From Schleiferiaceae bacterium (GTDB lineage Bacteria; Bacteroidota; Bacteroidia; Flavobacteriales; Schleiferiaceae), in assembly GCA_025210575.1 (NCBI GenBank), contig JAOARK010000073.1:1-10996 (forward strand): DNA of 10,996 nt, in the 5' to 3' direction. This document shows, piece by piece, positions 5,509-10,996 of this stretch. Below the pieces are notes generated by a model. It had not been told where the DNA came from, did no database searches, and was given only the letters and a program-made list of their open reading frames with translations. The translations under genes were made by a program, and so were the position numbers. Position 1 is the stretch's first letter. Each line of letters starts with the position of its first letter.

Positions 5509-7566
5509 ATGAGATTATCAATGAAATATTTAACAGCGGTTATTGCCGTATTCTTATTACAAGTGTCAAATGCTTTTTCACAATGTAATCCCGGAGAGGT
5601 AGAAATAGAAGTCTTTGTAGAAACAGATGCTTACGGGTATGAGGGCTATTGGAGTTTAGTTCATGGAAACTCGGCTTGTGGTGTAAATGAGATAGCAAAA
5701 GGTGGCAATAATGCAGTAGGCTGTAATGGTGGAGGAGCGCAAAACCAAACACCAGGAGGCTATGGAAATCACTTGACGTTTTCGGCAGGAAAGTGGTGTG
5801 TTAAAAAAGATACTACGTTGACGCTACATTATATTGATGATTGGGGTGATGGAGGTTTTGGATTCTCTGTTACCGTAAATGGGTACATCGCTTTAGCGAA
5901 TGATGCCCATGGCGCTGGAGCTGTTTGGACATTCAGTGCTTCAGAGCCTCCAGCAATAGACGTAAATCTAGATGAATTAGTTACGCCATATTCTTACGCT
6001 GCATCTGGAAACAATAATGTGACCGGTTACTTCAGAAATGAAGGAAAGGATACTGTGAACTCTTTAGATGTAAGTTACAGTATTAACGGAGCTGTTCCCG
6101 TTACAGCAAACTTGACAGGGTTGTCTGTTGCCTATGGTGAAAGATATGCTTTTACACATCCAAATCCATTCAATATTGCGAATGGAAACCACAACATTGA
6201 AGTTTGGACGAGTAATGTCAATGGTCAAGTGGATTCGTTGAATTCTAATGATACATTGAGTGTTGCTTTTGAAGTTGGGCCTGGGATTCCGAATATTATT
6301 GATCAGTACATAGGGATTACTCCCAATAAGAAGTTGATTGTAAATTCTTCGAATCAGGTAAACAAGCCTACTGATCTTGATTTTCATCCAGTATTAACAC
6401 GTAAAGAACTTTGGATTGTGAACAAGCGAACAGAACAAATCGGTGGGTCTACGGTAACCGTGAGTAATGCAGGAGAGGCAAACCAATCTGCAGTGCATAA
6501 AGTAGATGGCAACGCATGGCATTTTATGTCTTTACCAACTGGGATTGCTTTTAGCGAAAACGAAAATTTCGCAACCTCACCCGGTGTTTTTGATGCGAAT
6601 CATAATGGGGGTACTCCGTTTACGGGTCCAACTTTATGGAGTAGCGATCCTTCCATTTATGCACAACCTTCAGGTGGAAATGGAAGTCATCTAGACATGT
6701 TACATAATAGTCCAAAAAGCCAAGGAATTGCTCATGAATATGACAATGTGTTTTGGGTTTTTGATGGCGAAAGTGACGATTTAGTTCGCTATGATTTCAA
6801 AGAAGATCATGGGCCAGGAGCATCCTACCATGGTGATGCCATTGTAAGACGTTATCGCGATCATTTTGTGAAAAAAGATCCGAATGAGAAAGTTGTAAGT
6901 CATCTGGTACTTGATAAAACGACCAATTGGTTGTACGTAGTAAACCATGGAGATAAAAAAGTACATAGACTGGATATTACTTCTGGTTCAGTTTCGGGAA
7001 ATTCAAACATCCATAATTATGAGCCGGTTGAAGAATACACAGAAGTTACCGGGTATACTTGGGAAACTGTAGTTTCTACAGGGCTTCAGCAACCAGCAGG
7101 AATTGATGTTATTGGCGATAGAATGATCGTGAGTGACTATGCGACTGGTGAGATTGTAATCTATGATATCAGCGTTATACCTGCTGTTGAGAAAGGGAGA
7201 ATCCAAACAGGAGCACAAGGAATTATGGGCGTGAAAATTGGTCCTGATGGAAAAATCTGGTATGTAGATTTTGATGCGAACAAAGTGTTCCGCTTAGACC
7301 TTAGTTCAATCGGAATAAATGAATGGACAGAAGGAAGTTTTGAAATTTATCCTAACCCTTCCAATGGTGAATTTAATATTCGATTTGCAGAAGAAAAGGA
7401 AGTTGAAGTAACGATAATTGATGTCCTGGGTCAGTTGCTTTATCAAGATGTTTATGAGTCTAATCAAATCAGATTAGATTTAGAGCTAAAACCTGGCACA
7501 TACTTTACTACTTTGAAAAATATAGAGACAGGAGCTGTCAGTACACAAAAAATAATAGTTCAATAG
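5509..7566 (+). CDS. Large T9SS-sorted protein with beta-propeller, partner of MbnP/MbnH
   Basis: 685 residues from the ATG at 5509, four bases after the MbnH stop; the ATG at 5521 (M-K-Y-L-T-A-V) is an equally good start and gives a more standard signal peptide ending N-A-F-S before Q25. Regions in order: ~26-145, a Cys-containing beta domain with T-D-A-Y-G-Y-E and D-D-W-G-D-G-G-F-G-F (possible Ca-binding loop); ~150-258, a CARDB/Ig-like domain (Y-F-R-N-E-G-K-D-T-V ... L-N-S-N-D-T-L-S-V-A-F); ~285-605, an NHL/SMP-30-like propeller with blade-type repeats such as L-D-K-T-T-N-W-L-Y-V-V-N-H-G, P-A-G-I-D-V-I-G-D-R-M-I-V-S-D and V-K-I-G-P-D-G-K-I-W-Y-V-D; ~619-685, a T9SS type A domain (F-E-I-Y-P-N-P ... 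Q-K-I-I-V-Q). The C terminus resembles that of the MbnP protein (A-V-S-T-Q-K). Tight spacing places it in the same transcript. No catalytic motif was recognised; binding of a partner or ligand at the surface is inferred. Confidence 0.82.
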   Translation: MRLSMKYLTAVIAVFLLQVSNAFSQCNPGEVEIEVFVETDAYGYEGYWSLVHGNSACGVNEIAKGGNNAVGCNGGGAQNQTPGGYGNHLTFSAGKWCVKKDTTLTLHYIDDWGDGGFGFSVTVNGYIALANDAHGAGAVWTFSASEPPAIDVNLDELVTPYSYAASGNNNVTGYFRNEGKDTVNSLDVSYSINGAVPVTANLTGLSVAYGERYAFTHPNPFNIANGNHNIEVWTSNVNGQVDSLNSNDTLSVAFEVGPGIPNIIDQYIGITPNKKLIVNSSNQVNKPTDLDFHPVLTRKELWIVNKRTEQIGGSTVTVSNAGEANQSAVHKVDGNAWHFMSLPTGIAFSENENFATSPGVFDANHNGGTPFTGPTLWSSDPSIYAQPSGGNGSHLDMLHNSPKSQGIAHEYDNVFWVFDGESDDLVRYDFKEDHGPGASYHGDAIVRRYRDHFVKKDPNEKVVSHLVLDKTTNWLYVVNHGDKKVHRLDITSGSVSGNSNIHNYEPVEEYTEVTGYTWETVVSTGLQQPAGIDVIGDRMIVSDYATGEIVIYDISVIPAVEKGRIQTGAQGIMGVKIGPDGKIWYVDFDANKVFRLDLSSIGINEWTEGSFEIYPNPSNGEFNIRFAEEKEVEVTIIDVLGQLLYQDVYESNQIRLDLELKPGTYFTTLKNIETGAVSTQKIIVQ

Positions 7567-7573
7567 ACTATTG
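7561..7573. repeat. 13-base inverted repeat spanning the stop codon
   Basis: CAATAG-A-CTATTG is a perfect 6-bp inverted repeat around one base, and includes the TAG stop of the propeller gene. It is too small and lacks a following T-run, so the terminator 40 bases downstream is the likely transcript end. Confidence 0.35.
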
Positions 7574-7612
7574 TATAAATCATCAGTTGTTTCTCTTTTG
7601 AGGAATAATAGT

Positions 7613-7637
7613 AAAACCGCCTTCGGGCGGTTTTTTT
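7613..7637. terminator. Intrinsic terminator with TTCG loop between convergent genes
   Basis: Left arm AAAACCGCC (7613-7621), tetraloop TTCG (7622-7625), right arm GGCGGTTTT (7626-7634), followed by more T to 7637. The C(TTCG)G loop is exceptionally stable. The A-run on the left lets it act also on the opposite strand, so it can end both the copper-type operon (+) and the AraC gene (-). Confidence 0.92.
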
Positions 7638-7664
7638 ATGATTTGTCTCGACCGTTAGGCTTGT

Positions 7665-8528
7665 TTAGTGCGTATAGTTTTTGCGAAATGCACTCGGAGT
7701 CATTCCATTAATCTGCTTAAATTTTCTGTTGAAATTACTAAGGTTATTAAAGCCAACTTCGTATGCAACTCTTTCAATACTAATACTATTTTCTCTGAGC
7801 AGTTTGCAAGCGTTGCTCACACGAATTTCATTTAAGAATTGAAAGTAAGTTTTAGCTGTATGTTGCTTGAAATATTTACAAAAAGCAGAAACGGTCATAT
7901 TTGCAATATCTGCCACTTGGGGAAGATGGATTTCTGATGCATACTCGGTCATTGTAAACTGAAACACGTTATTCAATCGAGTTTCTCTGGTCGGTGCTTC
8001 TACTTGTTGTGGAATAGCTTTACTTAAAAGTTCATAATCTTTTGCCGAACACAATATTTCTAAGACCTCAAAAAGTAATACCATCTTTTTAAATCCTTCA
8101 GCAACGGCCAGTTGATGCATAAGAATGGAAATTTTGTTCGAAAGGCTTTTTCCCGCTTTAAGCCCTTTGTAGGTCAATTTGATGAACTCTTGAAGCTCAT
8201 GTGTTTCAGGTAATTTGAGAAAAGTGTCTCCCAAAAAATGAGGCTCAAAGAAAATCGAGATGGTATGAATATTTTCTTGATCACTTGTAAAGTCCTTTTC
8301 TAAACTTTTAAAGAGGTGAGATGAATTTGAGCCTATCACATACACATCACCTGGTTTAATGTTTCCTACGAAATCCTCCACCAGTAATGTTCCTCTTCCT
8401 TTCACTATTAAGGTGATCTGTATTTCATTATGTTGATGAAGGTTTTCGTAAAAGTGAGGCAAGCGATCTTCCTGAATGCGGAAAGTCTCTTCTGCAGTGT
8501 TCGGTATTTTAAAATTTAAGGTCTTCAT
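7665..8528 (-). CDS. AraC-family transcriptional regulator with cupin sensor domain
   Basis: 287 residues, the normal AraC-family length. The N-terminal half (~15-100) looks like a cupin ligand-binding fold: H-F-Y-E-N-L-H-Q-H-N-E-I-Q-I-T-L-I-V-K-G-R-G, then G-D-V-Y-V-I-G-S-N-S-S-H-L-F. The C-terminal ~100 residues carry two helix-turn-helix units: L-P-Q-V-A-D-I-A-N-M-T-V-S-A-F-C-K-Y-F-K-Q and S-I-E-R-V-A-Y-E-V-G-F-N-N-L-S-N-F-N-R-K-F-K, ending with G-M-T-P-S-A-F-R-K, the family signature. It is transcribed away from the DapA-like/dehydrogenase pair across a 77-bp gap and so is probably their activator, sensing a substrate or intermediate of that pathway. Its ligand cannot be read from sequence. 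The ATG at 8528 is supported by a conserved-looking N terminus and the short intergenic region. A bidirectional terminator lies downstream. Confidence 0.92.
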   Translation of the reverse strand: MKTLNFKIPNTAEETFRIQEDRLPHFYENLHQHNEIQITLIVKGRGTLLVEDFVGNIKPGDVYVIGSNSSHLFKSLEKDFTSDQENIHTISIFFEPHFLGDTFLKLPETHELQEFIKLTYKGLKAGKSLSNKISILMHQLAVAEGFKKMVLLFEVLEILCSAKDYELLSKAIPQQVEAPTRETRLNNVFQFTMTEYASEIHLPQVADIANMTVSAFCKYFKQHTAKTYFQFLNEIRVSNACKLLRENSISIERVAYEVGFNNLSNFNRKFKQINGMTPSAFRKNYTH

Positions 8529-8542
8529 TTTACATCAATTGA

Positions 8543-8569
8543 CAATATAGTATCAATAGGTGAACAATA
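8543..8569. promoter_or_regulatory. Candidate AraC operator: CAATA repeats phased by 11 bp
   Basis: CAATA occurs at 8543-8547, 8554-8558 and 8565-8569, exactly 11 bases apart (CAATA-N6-CAATA-N6-CAATA), with another at 8585-8589, 20 bases further on. Direct repeats one helical turn apart place half-sites on the same DNA face, as AraC-family proteins prefer. The first two also overlap an ATTGA/TCAAT inverted repeat (8538-8542, 8553-8557). No convincing TAnnTTTG element was found in this gap, in keeping with an activator-dependent promoter. Confidence 0.45.
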
Positions 8570-8605
8570 ATAATATTTAATTAGCAATAGAAAAATAAAA
8601 TAGAT

Positions 8606-9520
8606 ATGCACGTTTCATGGCAAGGGGTTTACCCCGCAGTAACGACCAAGTTCACTACAGACGATCAGCTCGACTTGGAAATGTTTGAGGTGAACATAAA
8701 AGCCCAATTAGCAGCTGGTGTGGATGGGGTCATTTTAGGTGGAACATTGGGTGAAGCCAGTACGCTTTTAGATGAGGAGAAAAGAACATTGGTTAGAGAG
8801 GCAGTGAGAATTGTGGAAGGTAAAGTTCCTGTTATCATCAATATAGCTGAGCAAAGTACAAAAGGGGCTATTGATGCGGCAAGGAAAGCACAAGAAGATG
8901 GAGCCAATGGCCTGATGATGTTGCCCCCAATGCGTTATAAGGCAGACGATAGAGAAACGGTAACTTATTTCAAAGCAGTGGCCAGCAGCACCCACTTGCC
9001 AATCATGGTCTACAATAACCCGGTTGATTATAAAATTGAAGTAACTCTCGAAATGTTTGCAGAGCTCGTAGAATGTGAAAACATCGTTGCGGTGAAGGAG
9101 TCCACTAGAGATATCACTAATATCACCCGCATGAAGAACCGCTTTGGTGATAGATTTAAGATTTTATGCGGAGTGGATACCTTGGCATTAGAAAGTATGG
9201 CTATGGGAGCAGAAGGCTGGGTAGCAGGATTGGTTTGTGCTTATCCAGCCGAGACGGTAGCTATATACCGTTTGCAAAAAGCTGGTCGACTACAAGAAGC
9301 TTTAGATATTTACCGATGGTTTATGCCATTGCTTGAATTGGATATTAACCCGAAACTAGTGCAAAACATTAAGTTGGCCGAAGTAGCTACCGGTATTGGA
9401 ACCGAGCATGTTCGTGAACCGCGTTTACCATTAGCTGGAAAAGAGCGTGAAGGTGTTTTGCGTATCATTGATGAGGCTATGCAGAATAGACCTGCGTTAC
9501 CAGATTACTTAAATCTCTAA
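8606..9520 (+). CDS. DapA-superfamily lyase, probable 1-pyrroline-4-hydroxy-2-carboxylate deaminase
   Basis: 304 residues, the usual size for the DHDPS/N-acetylneuraminate lyase TIM-barrel family. Visible family features are G-G-T-L-G-E at 45-50 (replacing the G-T-T-G-E of true DapA), the catalytic Tyr in Y-N-N-P (Y136), and the Schiff-base Lys in V-A-V-K-E-S (K164). The following gene, two bases downstream, is a 2,5-dioxopentanoate dehydrogenase, so this enzyme should make 2,5-dioxopentanoate. Three DapA-superfamily enzymes do so: pyrroline-4-hydroxy-2-carboxylate deaminase (hydroxyproline catabolism), 2-keto-3-deoxy-arabonate/xylonate dehydratase, and 5-keto-4-deoxyglucarate dehydratase. 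With an AraC regulator alongside, as in Bacteroidota hydroxyproline clusters, the deaminase is favoured. It is cytoplasmic; a lysine-biosynthetic DapA role is unlikely in this setting. The ATG at 8606 follows an A/T-rich leader without Shine-Dalgarno sequence. Confidence 0.8.
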   Translation: MHVSWQGVYPAVTTKFTTDDQLDLEMFEVNIKAQLAAGVDGVILGGTLGEASTLLDEEKRTLVREAVRIVEGKVPVIINIAEQSTKGAIDAARKAQEDGANGLMMLPPMRYKADDRETVTYFKAVASSTHLPIMVYNNPVDYKIEVTLEMFAELVECENIVAVKESTRDITNITRMKNRFGDRFKILCGVDTLALESMAMGAEGWVAGLVCAYPAETVAIYRLQKAGRLQEALDIYRWFMPLLELDINPKLVQNIKLAEVATGIGTEHVREPRLPLAGKEREGVLRIIDEAMQNRPALPDYLNL

Positions 9521-9522
9521 AT

Positions 9523-10996
9523 ATGATTCACGGAAAGAACCATATAGGCTACACACTCAGCGCGGAAGGAAACAAAGAATTGTTTGCTCGAAAGGCGGAA
9601 GATTGGTCACTTCTACCTGAAAAATTTTATACGGCTTCAAAAGAAGAAATAGAGCGTGTGGGATTACAGGCAGCTTTAGCCTTTAATGAATACAGTAAAT
9701 TTTCAGGTTCGCGTAGAGCGGAATTTTTAGATGCTATTGCAGAAGAAATAGAAAACCTTGGTGATGAATTGGTGCAGCGCGCCATGACCGAAACAGGCTT
9801 GCCTCAAGGTCGAATTGAAGGTGAGCGCGGGCGCACAACTGGTCAGCTGCGTTTATTTGCTCAATTGCTTCGTGAAGGTTCGTGGGTGGAGGCACGTATA
9901 GAGACGGCTATGCCAGATCGAGCACCGGTGCCAAAGCCTGACATCCGTAAAATGAATAATCCTTTGGGACCTGTTGCAGTTTTTACGGCTAGTAATTTTC
10001 CATTAGCTTTTTCAACTGCAGGAGGCGATACGGCTAGTGCGTTGGCTGCTGGCTGCCCGGTTGTGGTTAAAGCACATGAAAGTCACTTGGGTACCAATTC
10101 TTTGGTAGCAGATGCGATTATCAAAGCAGCCAAAAGAACAGAGATGCCCGATGGTGTTTTTAGCAGTATTCAAACGTTTGGTTATAAAATGGCGCAGGAG
10201 CTGGTTAAACATCCCCGAATAAAGGCGGTTGGGTTTACCGGTTCTAAAAAAGGAGGAATGGCATTACACGAAGTTGCTGCAGCTCGTCCAGAACCGATAC
10301 CTGTTTATGCCGAAATGGGGAGTGTTAATCCGGTTCTTTTATTTCCTGATAAGTTAAAGACCGATGCACAAGGGGTGGCTGACATGTATGCCAACTCTAT
10401 AACGTTGGGTGTTGGTCAATTTTGTACAAATCCGGGTATTCTCATTGGTCTTAAAGGCGAAGAACTTGATGATTTTAAAGCCAAATTAGCAAAGGCTTTG
10501 CATGCTGTACCCGAAGGCGTAATGTTAAATCAAGGAATTGCATCAAATTTCGGATTAAGAAAAGATGAAATGAAAGACAACGGTGTGTTTGAAATCACTT
10601 CGGGTACAATAGACCGGTCTCTGGCTTCAGCTACTTTAGCAACGGTTTCACTACAAGAATTCCATAAGAATCCAAAACTGCATGAAGAGGTATTTGGTCC
10701 TTATTCAATAATTGTGGAATGCGAGAACATGTCTGAAATGATGATTGCTATTCTAAAGCTTAAGGGACAATTAACGGTGAATATTATGGCAACCGATTTG
10801 GATATGGAAAATGAAAAATCTTTGATAAACATGATGGCTGAAGTTGCAGGGAGAATTGTGATGAATGGTGCGCCAACAGGTGTTGAAGTATGTTACGCTA
10901 TGCAACATGGTGGTAGTTTTCCAGCCAGCACCGATGGTAAATACACTTCCGTTGGGCAGGATGCTATTAAACGTTTTGTGAAGCCAGTGGCTTATC
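9523..10996 (+). CDS. 2,5-dioxopentanoate (alpha-ketoglutaric semialdehyde) dehydrogenase, 3' end outside window
   Basis: The ATG at 9523 lies two bases after the previous stop and the frame stays open for 491 codons to the window edge; only a short C-terminal piece is missing, as these enzymes are usually a little over 500 residues. ALDH-superfamily features are all present: T-A-S-N-F-P (N158), K183 in V-V-V-K-A-H-E-S, the nucleotide-binding G-F-T-G-S-K-K-G-G (237-245), general-base Glu in A-E-M-G-S-V-N-P (E264), nucleophile in G-V-G-Q-F-C-T-N-P-G (C301), and E-E-V-F-G-P (388-393). The variants A-E-M-G-S-V-N-P and G-Q-F-C-T-N-P-G are typical of the NAD(P)-dependent semialdehyde dehydrogenase group that oxidises 2,5-dioxopentanoate to 2-oxoglutarate, rather than of general ALDHs with E-L-G-G-K-S. 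It forms an operon with the DapA-like gene. Genes for hydroxyproline epimerase and a D-hydroxyproline oxidase/dehydrogenase would be expected beyond the right edge. Confidence 0.88.
   Translation, partial: MIHGKNHIGYTLSAEGNKELFARKAEDWSLLPEKFYTASKEEIERVGLQAALAFNEYSKFSGSRRAEFLDAIAEEIENLGDELVQRAMTETGLPQGRIEGERGRTTGQLRLFAQLLREGSWVEARIETAMPDRAPVPKPDIRKMNNPLGPVAVFTASNFPLAFSTAGGDTASALAAGCPVVVKAHESHLGTNSLVADAIIKAAKRTEMPDGVFSSIQTFGYKMAQELVKHPRIKAVGFTGSKKGGMALHEVAAARPEPIPVYAEMGSVNPVLLFPDKLKTDAQGVADMYANSITLGVGQFCTNPGILIGLKGEELDDFKAKLAKALHAVPEGVMLNQGIASNFGLRKDEMKDNGVFEITSGTIDRSLASATLATVSLQEFHKNPKLHEEVFGPYSIIVECENMSEMMIAILKLKGQLTVNIMATDLDMENEKSLINMMAEVAGRIVMNGAPTGVEVCYAMQHGGSFPASTDGKYTSVGQDAIKRFVKPVAY

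Noticed and set aside
2878..7566. Methanobactin biosynthesis locus
   Set aside because: No MbnA precursor, MbnB or MbnC-like gene is present; only the MbnP/MbnH pair is shared.
8606..9520. Lysine-biosynthesis DapA
   Set aside because: The G-G-T-L-G-E variant and coupling to a 2,5-dioxopentanoate dehydrogenase plus an AraC regulator point to catabolism.
10012..10212. Leftward 66-codon frame inside the dehydrogenase gene
   Set aside because: It is an antisense shadow of a strongly conserved ALDH segment.
1..10996. CRISPR array, insertion sequence, prophage or att site
   Set aside because: No regularly spaced repeats, transposase, integrase, terminal inverted repeats or phage genes were seen on either strand.

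Overview
The window looks like chromosome from a marine-type Bacteroidota (Flavobacteriia or a relative such as a Cryomorphaceae-like lineage). The evidence is three proteins ending in type IX secretion (T9SS) type A sorting domains (F-x-x-Y/F-P-N-P ... K-L/I-x-V/I-x), low GC, A/T-rich translation starts without clear Shine-Dalgarno sequences, and a perfect TAnnTTTG Bacteroidota -7 promoter element. No rRNA, tRNA, CRISPR array, insertion sequence or phage gene was seen.

Layout. (A) 2-592 (+): 3' end of a T9SS-secreted protein. (B) 594-2542 (-): a two-gene unit, an outer-membrane beta-barrel protein followed by an MFS transporter, coupled by an ATGA overlap. It converges on (A) with one base between the stops. 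(C) 2543-2877: gene-free and structured, with a perfect 13-bp hairpin flanked by A and T runs, short direct repeats and a strong promoter facing right. (D) 2878-7566 (+): a four-gene unit, most likely one copper-handling operon: a small secreted Cys-rich protein of the HYC...CC...PPP type, an MbnP-family protein with a T9SS sorting domain, an MbnH/MauG-type diheme c-type peroxidase lipoprotein, and a large T9SS-sorted beta-propeller protein. It ends at a textbook terminator with a TTCG loop (7613-7637). (E) 7665-8528 (-): an AraC-family regulator, divergent from (F) 8606-10996 (+): a DapA-superfamily lyase/deaminase and a 2,5-dioxopentanoate (alpha-ketoglutaric semialdehyde) dehydrogenase that runs off the window.

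How the genes work together. In (D), family knowledge says MbnH-type diheme enzymes oxidise a tryptophan of MbnP to kynurenine, which creates a copper site. Here MbnP carries a cell-surface export/anchoring domain, and the MbnH-like lipoprotein has a Cys-Lys-Lys-Asp-Glu N terminus resembling the Bacteroidota surface lipoprotein export signal. Enzyme and substrate may therefore meet on the outer face of the cell, together with a secreted propeller protein and a Cys-rich periplasmic protein. This is the most interesting part of the window. In (F), the two enzymes make and then oxidise 2,5-dioxopentanoate to 2-oxoglutarate, most probably as the last two steps of trans-4-hydroxyproline catabolism. 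The divergent AraC protein probably controls them through 11-bp-phased CAATA repeats in the 77-bp gap.
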